64,000 bases of DNA. It comes from CBDFNC01 sp965249895 (GTDB lineage Bacteria > Pseudomonadota > Gammaproteobacteria > Enterobacterales > CBDFNC01). The notes beneath the pieces were generated by a model. That model saw only the letters and a program-made list of their open reading frames with translations, was not told where the DNA came from and ran no database searches. Shown one piece after another: positions 26,135-35,854 of this stretch (within the stretch, counting starts at the first letter, position 1; each line of letters starts with the position of its first letter). The translations under genes and the position numbers were made by a program. The DNA lies in NCBI GenBank assembly GCA_965249895.1, contig CBDFNC010000005.1, positions 1,116,001-1,180,000 of the forward strand. Reading direction: 5' to 3'.

Positions 26135-26422
26135 TTATAACAAGCGATCATAAGTTAGAAGTCGACATTCAACTTTACCGTATCATGTTGAATTTTATAG
26201 TGAATAACGTTTCCGTTCAGATACTAACTAGTTTCCATCCTGAAACATGAATTAACGGCTAGTGCCGCTCCACTCTGTAGATACCAGATGCAATCTGCGA
26301 AGCCTGTGCCAGCAAGGTTCGCCGAACGTGCATCCATGCGCTTTACATCTCATCCCTGAGATGGGTTCGGCTTATGTGGACTCCCCATCGCCCCCTGTCA
26401 TTGTCAGTATATGGACTCCTCC

Positions 26423-26637
26423 AAGATTGCAACAGCAATTTTGGAATAAACAGTTTAGATGCGTGCGTATATTCGGACTCTTTTTGGGGTGCGGCCCCTG
26501 GCCCCGGATGTATTCGCACCTTCATGCCTCTACGCTTGCTCGGTATTTACTACCTTGACAATGATCAGGCTCTTGAAGGTCGGTCTCACCTGTTTATTCG
26601 TTCTTTGTGTTGCAGTTAAACTCGTTTTCTTTTGTTG
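26423..26637 (-). ncRNA. Candidate bridge-RNA region of the IS1111-like element
   Basis: About 215 non-coding bases lie between the transposase stop and the inverted repeat, the side where IS1111-group elements are known to encode their bridge RNA. On the minus strand it can form GGTGCG...CGCACC around a GC-rich loop (26521 to 26487) and ATTGC-TGTT-GCAAT (near 26439-26426). The RNA ends and the target- and donor-binding loops are not determined. Confidence 0.4.
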
Positions 26638-27681
26638 TTATGCTGTTAGTGCCTTGGGGGTTTGATATGCCGTGTTGTAATGTAACATCGCCCAAGCCGT
26701 TCTGATGGTTTTATTGGCCAATGCGACCGCCGCTCTGAGTTTTCCACGTCGCTCAATAAGAGATTTGAGCCAGGCTTCTTTTGTGTTGCTCGATGCTCGT
26801 TTATCCACCGATACCACCACAGATAATGCGCCTTGAATTAACGTTGAACGCAGCCGTTTGTTCCCGGACCTCTTCCCTATATGTCCAAGTGTGACGACTC
26901 CCCCCGTACTGTACTGCTTCGGGGTCACTCCGATACATGCTGACGCTTCTCGGCCATTTTTAAAGCTCTCCCCCTTATCTCCCAGCGCAAGAAATATCCC
27001 CAATGCATTCACCGGGCCAACCCCTTCCAGCTCCAGTAAGCGCTGGCAATCCGATTGCTGTCGGATCAGTGCATCCAACGATTTGTTAACTTTAGATAGC
27101 TCGTTTTGATGGCGAACAAATGCACGATAAAGCTCAGCCAGTTGAAGACGAAAAGCACCGGGTAAGCCATTCTCTGCATCCTCAAGCAGCTCGGGTATCG
27201 CCCGTTTTAGAGCGGCAAACCCCTTTGGAAAGGAAATACCAAATTCATACAGTAAGCCCCGGATGAGATTAGATGTTGCTGTAATGTGGTCCAGCCAGTG
27301 CTCCCTCATCCGCTCAATGGCCTGAAGTCCCTGTTGCTCTACTGATTTTACGCTCACCGTCTTGATGCGTGGCTGACAGGCGGTAATAGCGATAGCAAGT
27401 GCATCGTTTTTGTCAGTTTTTTGCCCTTGCCTGTAAGGGCTAACGGCCTTGGGCGTTAACAACATAGGTGTATGCCCCATGGCGAGCATTTTTCTGGCCC
27501 AGTAATGTGCAGAGCCACAGGCTTCCATTGCGACGAGAGCGGGAAGTTGCTGTGCCAACCAGACCTCTAATTTTGACTTGGTAAAAGCGCGGTCAGTGAC
27601 TACCTTTCCGTGTTTATCAACGACACAAACATGAAAAGAGTTTTTTGCCAAATCGATACCAATGACAGTATGGTTATACAT
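26638..27681 (-). CDS. IS110-family transposase (DEDD recombinase)
   Basis: 347 residues from ATG 27681; the frame is open 24 codons further but those cover the left-end repeat. The RuvC-like DEDD domain shows IGIDLAKNSFHV (first Asp), VAMEACGSAHYW (Glu) and QKTDKNDALAIA (last Asp pair). The C-terminal Tnp20 domain has LLELEGVGPVNALGIFLALG and ACIGVTPKQYSTGGV with the serine region typical of IS110 enzymes. Intact, so probably active. A second, decayed IS110-type gene lies at 30410-30690. Confidence 0.92.
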   Translation of the reverse strand: MYNHTVIGIDLAKNSFHVCVVDKHGKVVTDRAFTKSKLEVWLAQQLPALVAMEACGSAHYWARKMLAMGHTPMLLTPKAVSPYRQGQKTDKNDALAIAITACQPRIKTVSVKSVEQQGLQAIERMREHWLDHITATSNLIRGLLYEFGISFPKGFAALKRAIPELLEDAENGLPGAFRLQLAELYRAFVRHQNELSKVNKSLDALIRQQSDCQRLLELEGVGPVNALGIFLALGDKGESFKNGREASACIGVTPKQYSTGGVVTLGHIGKRSGNKRLRSTLIQGALSVVVSVDKRASSNTKEAWLKSLIERRGKLRAAVALANKTIRTAWAMLHYNTAYQTPKALTA

Positions 27682-27949
27682 GTGTGGACTCCTTTTTCGT
27701 ATTGGTTGCTCACTAATAACCGTAGTTCGCGGGAGGGGGAGGAGTCCATACATCGCTTGCCTGGCAATTCAGTGTCTTTTAGCGTGCTCCGTGATCGCGG
27801 TTAAGGCACTGGATTCCGAGTGTCGGACCATCCAGATGTCGGACCACCTCGTGCGAGGGAATGACAAAGTCGACGTTTCAGGACGGGCACTAGCTATTAT
27901 TGCCCATACGAAGCGTTAGCCGTAAACCATCAAGGTTTCAATCAATGAC

Positions 27950-28672
27950 TTACAGCTTCAATGTTTCTTTTACGAATGGGATAGTAAGTTTCCGCTGGGC
28001 AGCAATGGATGCACTATCCAGGTGGTCCAGGGTTTTCAGTAGCAACTTCATATCCCGAGACAGGCGGTTTAACAAAAATCGGCCCACATCTACCGGTAAT
28101 TTAAATCCTCGCAACTGCGCCCTGAGCTGCAGGGCACCTAACTTGGCTTCATCATCCAGAGGCAGCAATCTGTATGTAGTGCCCCATTCTAATCGGGAAA
28201 CCAGATCTTGTAACTTAATACCGAGGTTTTTGGCAGAGTTATCTCCGGTAAATACCAGACTGGAACCAGTCTCTCTGAACTGTCTATTTTCCAACCAGCG
28301 ATTATAAAAATCGAAGATACCCTGCTCCCACTCCCGGTTACCGGCAATAGATTCGATGGAGTCGATACACACTAACTTAAGTCGCTCCATACCTTCGAGC
28401 ATCTTAGGACTCATCATCTGGTGCAATTCCAGCGGGACATAGGCCACAGCTTCACCCGTGTCACTAGTCTCGGCACAGGTGGCGTGAAGCAGGTGGGAAC
28501 GGCCGCAGCCTTTACTACCCCATAAGTAAATGATTTCATCACCCAGACCGGTAGCCGCATTTTTCAGCGCGGTAAGGATCTGGCTGTTATCTCCCGGGTA
28601 AAAACTGGCAAAAGTTTCATCATCGGGCAATTGGACTGACAAGGACAGCTGCGCGGGGTTATTTTGTTCCAC
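27950..28672 (-). CDS. hda: Hda, regulatory inactivator of DnaA
   Basis: 240 residues. The N-terminus has the beta-clamp binding motif QLSLSV, followed by a DnaA-type AAA+ domain with LWGSKGCGRSHLLHA (Walker A), LVCIDSIESIAG (Walker B) and the sensor-2 region RLSRDMKLLLKTLDHLD. Hda with the sliding clamp stimulates DnaA-ATP hydrolysis. The Walker A reads GSKGCGRS where replication ATPases have GKS/T; an Arg here is also seen in other Hda proteins. It lies downstream of the DUF2066 gene, same strand. Confidence 0.93.
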   Translation of the reverse strand: MEQNNPAQLSLSVQLPDDETFASFYPGDNSQILTALKNAATGLGDEIIYLWGSKGCGRSHLLHATCAETSDTGEAVAYVPLELHQMMSPKMLEGMERLKLVCIDSIESIAGNREWEQGIFDFYNRWLENRQFRETGSSLVFTGDNSAKNLGIKLQDLVSRLEWGTTYRLLPLDDEAKLGALQLRAQLRGFKLPVDVGRFLLNRLSRDMKLLLKTLDHLDSASIAAQRKLTIPFVKETLKL

Positions 28673-28756
28673 TTAATCGTCTTAAAAGCTTTGCTTGGGA
28701 GCAGTTTATCATTAACAGTGATTTTCGCCAAAATAAGGGGCGTAATACCCCGATAA

Positions 28757-29794
28757 TTAATTAGCCTGCCAGTTATAGTAGTAACCTGCATCCTGTATAA
28801 CATCTTGCTGGAGCCGGCTTTCCAGGCCAATTGCATCTATCACTTCCGCCGAGTTGCCAATTAAATTTAGTCTAAACCTCACCTGGTTTTGGACCATACC
28901 CAGGGTTTCGACACTGGCTACCGCCGATAGCTTATTCAGATATCGTTTGATGGTCACCAGCGAGTTTACATCCTGAACATTACCCACATAAAGCTCAATG
29001 AACTCACCTGACTCCGACTGACTTTTAACCGCATAACGTTTGCCGTAATAATCGGCTATCTTGTTAATCATCACCGTCACAGCAGCGGTTGGGTCGCCGC
29101 GCTCCGTGCCTTGGGTAAGATTTTCAAGTGCCCCCTGGGGCTGATTTTTCCCCTGACCATTTAACTGCCATTGCAACTGCCAGTTGTTGCCTTGAGAAAT
29201 TAGCCGAGCCATTACGATAGAGTCATATTGATATCGTTTGCTGGCTATTGCCACGGGATCCACGAAACGTCCCCACACATCGGGGACAGACACAATCATA
29301 CTGTCATCGAGATCCATCAGGGGCAGACTTACAGGTATTCCCCTGATTTGTGCGGCACTTATGATGCTGGGCTTCGCCGCATCCGTCGATAAGTCAGACA
29401 AGATCTCTCTTTGTCCACCTTGATCTTTCACCACCCAAATCACGGTTCTTGGTCTCAGTTTCCCCCATACCGCGAAACCAGTCTGTCGCAATAACTGCTG
29501 TATCTTGCTGTCATCGAAAACCACCACCAAGTGCTTAGCCCCGTTAATCTGCTGGTATCCGAACTGGACCAGGTAATCGTCTACCTTATTAAGTGCTTTT
29601 TTAATACTGGCGTCTGTAAGTAACTGCTTACTACCTGATACCTTCACCAGCACCTGAGACATGGCGGCCTGTTGTAGCACTGATTGCCCCTGCCCCTTAT
29701 CTTCAACTACCCCTTGATAAACATCCTTTACCTCTGCCGCTACTGCGTTCACAGAGAACAGGGTTAACATGAAAACGAACAAAAATCTTATCAT
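28757..29794 (-). CDS. DUF2066 secreted protein
   Basis: About 345 residues from ATG 29794, chosen because it starts a clear signal peptide (IRFLFVFMLTLFSVNAVA-AEV); the frame continues to 29830. The body follows DUF2066: VLVKVSGSKQLLTDASIKKA, RTVIWVVKDQGGQREIL and a C-terminal region with SVETLGMVQNQVRFRLNL. Function unknown; in many gammaproteobacteria it sits between hda and purM. Here purM is about 24 kb away. Confidence 0.88.
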   Translation of the reverse strand: MIRFLFVFMLTLFSVNAVAAEVKDVYQGVVEDKGQGQSVLQQAAMSQVLVKVSGSKQLLTDASIKKALNKVDDYLVQFGYQQINGAKHLVVVFDDSKIQQLLRQTGFAVWGKLRPRTVIWVVKDQGGQREILSDLSTDAAKPSIISAAQIRGIPVSLPLMDLDDSMIVSVPDVWGRFVDPVAIASKRYQYDSIVMARLISQGNNWQLQWQLNGQGKNQPQGALENLTQGTERGDPTAAVTVMINKIADYYGKRYAVKSQSESGEFIELYVGNVQDVNSLVTIKRYLNKLSAVASVETLGMVQNQVRFRLNLIGNSAEVIDAIGLESRLQQDVIQDAGYYYNWQAN

Positions 29795-29931
29795 CTGATT
29801 ATTTGGCCTTTGATTTGATTGCTGGATCATAGTCTTAATTGCCCTGTCTCAGCAAGAGAGAGTTACATTCTTGCTGGCGAAAAATCACCCAAAAGTCACC
29901 CATTACAATAGAGTTAGCTTATTTCCACCTA

Positions 29932-30158
29932 TATACCCAAACTACTTGGAAATGCAGATTCAGAGCTCAGGCAGAATGTCAGAACAAGGCGCAGCGAGCA
30001 GAGAATGGCACTTCCTTTTCAAGCGCTGCAACGCAGTGCTGACTTTCCGGCTGAGCGCCCTTCGGGCAAGATGAGAAGCTACCCCCTTCGGCGTTATGCC
30101 TTGAACCCGGTCACTTCTCGACTTGCTGATCCCCGCATTCCAAAGCAGCTTGGGTATA
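29932..30158. mobile_element. TATACCCAAG-type MITE
   Basis: Inverted termini TATACCCAAACTACTTGGAA (29932) and, on the opposite strand, TATACCCAAGCTGCTTTGGA (from 30158). The 227-bp interior is non-coding and contains GCCCTTCGGGC. Elements with TATACCCAAG ends are widespread in Vibrio and Alteromonadales genomes. Confidence 0.75.
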
Positions 30159-30409
30159 GAGATCAAGGACAAGCCTTGTTATGAGAAAACGATATTGTTT
30201 TGAAAGATATTATCTCATGGGGAGATGGTGCTTATTATACGAACTCCCCACGCAAACTTTAGGCACCAACTCTTTGGGGCAGGCTTCAATGTAGTTTCAA
30301 TGGCAACGTCAAACGGTCGAGGCCAGAGTCCGGCAGCCCGACCATTGTATGTTTTGTGACAGCAACAAGATCATAAACTGGAGATTCGCTGGCTATTGTT
30401 CTGGTGCAA
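30159..30409. other. Intergenic region, no supported gene
   Basis: Between the MITE and the IS110 remnant; nothing recognised except a short ATGAGA/TCTCAT inverted pair near 30181-30220. Confidence 0.3.
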
Positions 30410-30690
30410 TTCATGGCTCGGCAAGCGCCTAACCGGGTTGTCATGGAAGCCTGTTACTCCGCTCATTATTGGGGACGTAAATCAGCTAAATTGGGTCATA
30501 CACCTCTCTTGTTCCCTGCCCAGCATATCACCACGTTTGTTCACGAAAATAAGAACTAGCATAATGATACGTTAGCGATTGCTGAAGCCAGTCTTCGGCC
30601 TAACATCCGCTTTGTTCCTGTCAAAACGGAGCATCAACAGCTCATTCAAGCGCAGCATCGGATCCGCAAACGGTTTGTAAAAGGTAAACC
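30410..30690 (+). pseudogene. IS110-family transposase remnant
   Basis: The frame reads FMARQAPNRVVMEACYSAHY WGRKSAKLGHTPLLF and, after an in-frame stop near 30557, HNDTLAIAEASLRPNIRFV. This is the central part of the IS110 DEDD domain (compare VAMEACGSAHYWARK in the intact copy at 26638-27681). Both ends are missing. Sequence to 30910 is non-coding, with nothing recognised. Confidence 0.8.
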
Positions 30691-30910
30691 GCTATTAGCA
30701 ACCATTCCGTTTTACATGCGTATGGAGCTGTTTAACAAACAATCAAGGTGATTCGTTACACTCAAGCGTTGTGGGATCCCAGTACAGCGCCTGTGTCCAT
30801 GGTAGACTGTCGGTTTGCTCAAATAAACAACCGCGAAAGCATCACAGCGTATTGCTGATTAAGTAGTTATAAAAAATATGCTTGTTTAGCTATTTTTCTT
30901 TCAACATAAA

Positions 30911-32788
30911 ATGGTAGTAACTAAGATGCGAATGAATATCTCCCGTCAGCAACCGCATAATATCAGGCACAGAGAAAGCCAGCGCTGGCAACGACACATA
31001 AACCGCTGTGATAAACTTTCGGCGCGGCTGACAAGAATATCCAGCCGTCTAGCAGCAACGCGGATGGTGACCTTTATTCTGTTAGTGACGGTACTGGTAT
31101 CGCCAACGGACAGACGTTTGTACTTTGGTGTTTTTGCTGAATTGGTTATTGCACTGCTTGGTGCTGCATTTATCTATCTGATTTATGCCTATAAAAACAT
31201 CAACAGGCGTAAGAAATTTTTTGATTATTTATCCGCTTATTACCAGCAGGCGATTAAGCGGCGCCAACGTGATTGGCAAAACCTGCCAATCCCATCCGAT
31301 TTGCCAAACTCGCAGCATAATAGTTTTAAAGATCTGGCGATAACCGGCGAGCAGGCTAACTTAAAAACCTTATTTGGCATGATGTTTTGCAGTGATGCCT
31401 GGCAAACCTGGAATTTATGGCTGAAGACACCGGTCAATGACAAGGTGATCAGCGCCAGGCAAAACTCGGTCCGGGAGTTAATGACCAAACGCAAAACACT
31501 GCTACATTTTCTGCACGCCTCATCGCAATTTAACGCTACCGATAAAGTGCGCCGGGATTTACGTTCCTGGTTAGCAAGCGACCAGGCAGATACAGCAATC
31601 AAGCCATTATTTTTTATCAGCGTACTTTGTGTTGGCTGTTTCTGGATTGGACTTATCGGCTACTTGTTTAAAGTGATGCCGCTTTGGTTGTGCGGCGCCG
31701 CCTTAGTAGGCAATGGCCTGCTCACCCTGCTCAGTTTTGCCAAAACCGACCGTTTATTTAACCGGGCCGACGGCCTACAACCTGTGTTGGCCAGCATGCA
31801 ACGGCGCATAGCCGTGATAAAAACCAGCCAATTTTGCGATGCCCGCCTGGCGGCTCTGCATAATCCCCTAACAGTCACCCATAAACATTCCCTACGCCTG
31901 ATACAAACGCTGCTTATGTTGGCGGAACTAAGACATTTCAGTATTTTTTACGTGCTGGCCCAGATCACCTTAATGTGGAATGTCTTTGTTTACCGGGGCA
32001 TATTGGTTTGGCATCAAAACCATAGCAAGCAGGTATTAACCAGTTATCAAAGTTTAACCGAGCTAGAAACCCTGATCGCTGTCGCCTGCTTTTCCCTAGA
32101 GAACAATGAATTCGCCTTCCCCGTTCAGCAGGATAAGGCGCAGGCTATCAAGCTAAACAATATCGGCCATCCGCTGCTTTGTTATCGGGATCGCATCACC
32201 AATGATCTGCATTGGACTCGTGATCAACCCATGCTATTAATCAGCGGCTCAAATATGGCAGGCAAGAGTACCTTTATCAAGGCAGTGGGTTTTAATGTAA
32301 TGCTGTCCCGCCTGGGCGCCCCGGTCTGCGCCGAATATGCCCTGTGGCCAAAATTAAATATAAAAACTGTAATCAAGTTTGAAGATTCGCTGGCTGATGG
32401 TGATTCATATTTTATGGCGGAATTGAGGCGCTTAGTGGCCGCTACCCAAGCCAGCCAGGACGGCAGTATGGGTAACCCGGCATTTGATTTGTGCCTGTTT
32501 GATGAAATAATGAGCGGCACCAACAGCCGTGACCGCACCGAAATTTTTAAAGCCATAGTCGCCACATTAAAACAGCAAGACACTTTTGCTATTTTCTCAA
32601 CCCATGATATGAAACTCGCCGATTATGCAGCTAGCGACAAACAATTTGCCTTTTATCAGTTCAATGAAGAGTACAGCCAAAACCAGAACCAGGTGACAAT
32701 GAGTTTTGACTACAAATTAAAACCCGGCAGGTGTTATCAAACCAATGCGAAAACCCTATTAAAATTGCTTAGGCTGGAGGGTGCATAG
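30911..32788 (+). CDS. Membrane-anchored MutS-family ATPase
   Basis: 625 residues. Two N-terminal membrane segments (about 50-100), a second pair about 230-275, then a helical MutS core and the C-terminal ATPase: Walker A SGSNMAGKST near residue 445, LFDEIMSGTNSRDR (Walker B and signature), and FSTHDMKLAD (H-loop). The mismatch-recognition N-terminal domain of true MutS is absent. Such membrane MutS-like proteins are known but their role is not. Downstream gene is convergent. Confidence 0.82.
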   Translation: MVVTKMRMNISRQQPHNIRHRESQRWQRHINRCDKLSARLTRISSRLAATRMVTFILLVTVLVSPTDRRLYFGVFAELVIALLGAAFIYLIYAYKNINRRKKFFDYLSAYYQQAIKRRQRDWQNLPIPSDLPNSQHNSFKDLAITGEQANLKTLFGMMFCSDAWQTWNLWLKTPVNDKVISARQNSVRELMTKRKTLLHFLHASSQFNATDKVRRDLRSWLASDQADTAIKPLFFISVLCVGCFWIGLIGYLFKVMPLWLCGAALVGNGLLTLLSFAKTDRLFNRADGLQPVLASMQRRIAVIKTSQFCDARLAALHNPLTVTHKHSLRLIQTLLMLAELRHFSIFYVLAQITLMWNVFVYRGILVWHQNHSKQVLTSYQSLTELETLIAVACFSLENNEFAFPVQQDKAQAIKLNNIGHPLLCYRDRITNDLHWTRDQPMLLISGSNMAGKSTFIKAVGFNVMLSRLGAPVCAEYALWPKLNIKTVIKFEDSLADGDSYFMAELRRLVAATQASQDGSMGNPAFDLCLFDEIMSGTNSRDRTEIFKAIVATLKQQDTFAIFSTHDMKLADYAASDKQFAFYQFNEEYSQNQNQVTMSFDYKLKPGRCYQTNAKTLLKLLRLEGA

Positions 32789-32841
32789 CACAATAGTATG
32801 CACAAAAATCCCCGAGCCTATATCTTATTAGCTTAGACATT

Positions 32842-34305
32842 TCACTTACCCAATTGAACCCACGCTCGAATGTCTTCACGAACTTTAGGCAGCGAGCGCA
32901 CTCCCGGCTCTAGAATGACATCATGAAATGAAGCGATATCAAATGCATCGCCCATAATAGCTCTCGCTCGTTTGCGTTCAGATAAAATCAAATCAGCACC
33001 AAGCATATAACTGAGCGATTGACTTGGCATGGCAATATAGCGGTCGACTTCAATTTCGATCTCGGTACGAGACATCACTGTATTTTTCATCATGAAACGA
33101 ATAGCATCCTCTCGCGACCAACCTCGTAAATGAAGCCCAGGCTCAACAATAAGACGGCTCGCGGCCCAAAGATGTTTTGCTATCATGCCTTGTCGGTCGT
33201 ACGTTGAGGAGTAGAGATTCATTTCATCAGCCAGATATTCAGAATAGACTGCCCACCCTTCAAGAATACCGGAATTATAACCCGTGGAAGGATTCTTCCT
33301 GGGGTATGTCGACCAGAGGTGGTGCCCAGGTATACCTTCATGAAAAGCTATCACTTCAGCCATAAGTCGTCGCTCATTAGGTCGAGATGGGTTGATGATA
33401 TAGCGAGCTGGCATATTTCCTTGAGCTCCACCGTAATAACCAGCAGGAGCCGAAGCTTGCAAGTATTTCGGCATTTTACTAACAACAAATTTCTTTTTCG
33501 TTTGTTTCGAAAATAACAACAAGCTTTTTTCTTGCGCTCTAGCCAGCGCCATTTCCGAAATGGAAACCAACTCTTTAGCGGTAGTTTGATTAGTCTCTGT
33601 TTGATTACGCAGGTTTGTTAGTATGCTCGCTACCGTATCGCCCTCTTTCCCCGTCGCCAGTAATTGAGTGCGCGACTCATTGAGTAACCGCCTACCGATC
33701 TCTTCAATTTCATTCTGGGATGGACTCAAGGTGGTCCACCATTTTACGGTATCAGAAAAGCATTTGGTCCCTTCTTTTAACTTGGAAAGTCCCGGGGCCG
33801 TACTAGTTACAGGGAGATATTCATTATGGAGGAACTTCTCAAACGCTGAAACTGCTGGCGCAATGTTTTCTCTGATGAGTGTATTCCATTGTGCTGCGTT
33901 ATTATGTTTTACATTTTTAAAAGTGTATTTTGAGTTCTCGCTAGTGAGCGCAGACAAAAGATCGCTAACTTGTCGATGAACTCGAATAACCACCACTCGC
34001 GGCGCTGTTTCTTCAGAGGTGATGCCTAAGCGCAACATCTCTATAGCTAGCGCTAATGCTGCGGGGGTTTGAGACCAGGTTTTGATTGCCTCGCTAGCAG
34101 AATCTGGTCCGGCTGTTATTGTGTTTTTCCATTGCCTAGGCCATTTGACTTGCCAACCGATAACCTGATTAAGGTAACGCAAATCTGTATTACAACTTTT
34201 AAGTGCCTGCGCGGCAAAACCACTATCCGCTACAAGTTGCTTACTCTGTGCACTTGAACAAAAAATCATAAGGGTAGCCATAAAACCGGTTAAAATTTTA
34301 TTCAC
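32842..34305 (-). CDS. DUF885 family predicted zinc peptidase
   Basis: About 487 residues. GTG 34305 is preferred: AGGAGG lies 7 bases before it, while ATG 34311 is only one base from that site. The start gives a signal peptide (NKILTGFMATLMIFCSSAQS). Family landmarks are the metal-binding FHEGIPGHHLW near the centre and EGWAVYSEYLADEMNLYSS further on, followed by TEIEIEVDRYIAMPSQSLSY. DUF885 members are secreted or periplasmic peptidases; substrate unknown. Confidence 0.85.
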   Translation of the reverse strand: MNKILTGFMATLMIFCSSAQSKQLVADSGFAAQALKSCNTDLRYLNQVIGWQVKWPRQWKNTITAGPDSASEAIKTWSQTPAALALAIEMLRLGITSEETAPRVVVIRVHRQVSDLLSALTSENSKYTFKNVKHNNAAQWNTLIRENIAPAVSAFEKFLHNEYLPVTSTAPGLSKLKEGTKCFSDTVKWWTTLSPSQNEIEEIGRRLLNESRTQLLATGKEGDTVASILTNLRNQTETNQTTAKELVSISEMALARAQEKSLLLFSKQTKKKFVVSKMPKYLQASAPAGYYGGAQGNMPARYIINPSRPNERRLMAEVIAFHEGIPGHHLWSTYPRKNPSTGYNSGILEGWAVYSEYLADEMNLYSSTYDRQGMIAKHLWAASRLIVEPGLHLRGWSREDAIRFMMKNTVMSRTEIEIEVDRYIAMPSQSLSYMLGADLILSERKRARAIMGDAFDIASFHDVILEPGVRSLPKVREDIRAWVQLGK

Positions 34306-34559
34306 TTGCATGCCTCCTCTTTTATTGACATCGTGGTAGAGCGACTCATTGCTGTACAACCTCTCTAAACTTCTGCTGTTATCTGGCAACCTGAAGTAAT
34401 TCCTAAACCCACAAGCTTGCCTCTCAACTGCGGTATTCAAGTGTTCAACTTCTTTGATCACTTGAATTTAATGAACTGGTAAAACCACTTAGACTTACTC
34501 GGTGCTTCTTCGCTCCGGTGTACCGTCTTAGCCTAGGTTTATCCTTCACATCTGGGTTC

Positions 34560-34920
34560 TGTTACTTACGTAGCATTTGCCACCACTCGATACCGGCGAT
34601 GGTGGCTTGAACACCTTTCATAGATTTGAATCCTAGCGCAGTGGCTTCATCTCTCTTTTTACGGAGAATGAAATCAATCGTGTCACCGCACTTGTCGACC
34701 GCTCGATAGAGGTAAAGCCATTCGTCAGGAGCCAAAAATAGTGCTTACGACCTTGACGGAAAGCCACTTCCAGCTGCAGCACATATTCCAAAGCCCAACG
34801 GTGAATGGTCGCATGATCGACTTTAACTATTAACCATATCAATAACCACTCAATACCCCGGTAGCTGAGTTTACACGCGACATAAGTGCATAAGCAAAAG
34901 TTCACCAAGGCTTAAATCAA
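34560..34920 (-). pseudogene. IS6-family transposase remnant
   Basis: From 34908 the frame gives LSYRGIEWLLIW, VDHATIHRWALEYVLQLEVA FRQGRK, matching the IS6 N-terminal helix-turn-helix (usually SYRDLEE...VDHATIHRWV). Another frame gives FILRKKRDEATALGFKSMKG and the end IAGIEWWQMLRK-stop. The DDE core is mostly deleted. GGGTTCTGTTAC near 34556 resembles an IS6 end. Confidence 0.75.
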
Positions 34921-35854
34921 CCTACCAATCTAAGCAGACCATGCAGTACTATGCGAATCAGCATATTTATAGTGGTTAAAATTCATACATGATATCGAAA
35001 AACTTATACTCACCCACATACCTACGGACTGTCATCAAGATGGTTTCGGATGGAAACTGCTTCTTGGCAAAACAAATTGCCATGATTGCCTATTTGGTCG
35101 GGTGCTATTTCAGCCGCTGTTTATCTGGAGTTCATGGATAGCTCTGTTAAAAATGAACTTCTTTTCCATCGAGTCATTCTACAAGCCGGGCAAGGTGCGA
35201 TAGAACCAAAAATGGGGAATCAAACTAAATAGAGTTAAAGCAAAGAGATTATTAGCTGGCTTCCTATACATTTCTCAGCCTTTATTATTTGGAATATCTA
35301 GTCAGTGCCATATCTTTTAAAGCGAATAAAAACCCAATAGAAAGTCCAAACAATTAATTTACACAGTGTTTTTTTCATCCAGGGAATCTGGTTAGGGGGT
35401 TTATTAAAGCGCCCTTTATCCACTGAGGTATATTTGGTTATTCTTGGTGACAGTCTAACAAGATAAGCATGACAAACTTCGGCTAAAGTGTAAGGAATTG
35501 TTAGAAAATGTCAGCCTACTATCTCACTGTTCAACTCTATGAAATATGCTAGCATAGTCGTAAATTCGTTGATAAAATGCTAATTTTACATCCGTTTAAT
35601 CGATGAGTGGTATTTTTTTGGCGACAGATAAGATTGAAAAGTAGGACTAACTTCCATTTTTTAATGATCTACTATTACGAACTTCTGTTTAGGGTCAATA
35701 GATCGAAATAAATCCTCAAAGTCTCGTTCTGATCTATTACTATTTTGGATATTTTCATTATAAATAAATTCAAAACTTAACTGCATTACTTATAGGGGAT
35801 TTATGGTGATAAATGGTGTATTAATCATACTTAAATTAAGAGTAATAGGTTGCT
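34921..35854. other. AT-rich non-coding region
   Basis: 34881-35017 is the upstream part of the IS6-like sequence and is repeated, inverted, at 57711-57846. Beyond it no gene is recognised. 35240-35854 is strongly AT-rich and leads into the 514-residue orphan gene, consistent with acquired DNA. Confidence 0.35.

Larger units (their letters stand above)
26411..27749. mobile_element. IS110-family (IS1111 group) insertion sequence
   Basis: Subterminal inverted repeats ATGGACTCCTCC (26411-26422) and GGAGGAGTCCAT (27738-27749) are exact 12-bp complements bracketing a single IS110-type transposase. Subterminal repeats of this size are a property of the IS1111 group. No target duplication is expected. 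The right flank (CGCTTGCCTGG...) belongs to the MITE-B repeat, so the element sits in repetitive DNA. Confidence 0.8.
26229..27891. repeat. MITE-B-type element interrupted by an IS1111-like element
   Basis: The left side has TAGTTTCCATCCTGAAACA near 26229 and the right side GTTTCAGGACGGGCACT ending at 27891, matching the inverted ends seen at 57419-57688 and 61513-61667. Between them lie a MITE-A-like segment (26270-26373), the IS1111-type element, and the segment CTTGCCTGG...GTGTCTTTTAGCGTGCTCCG shared with 57570-57630. A nested assembly of repeats is inferred. Confidence 0.5.

Noticed and set aside
26374..26410. Outer boundary of the IS1111-like element at TGTGGACTCC (26376)
   Set aside because: A similar string also lies at the transposase start; the exact 12-bp repeat pair at 26411 and 27749 is the better boundary.
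30690..30910. Integron attC-like site (TTTAACAAACAATCAAGG near 30730)
   Set aside because: The paired core site and the internal L/R boxes could not be found, and no integrase or cassette array is visible.
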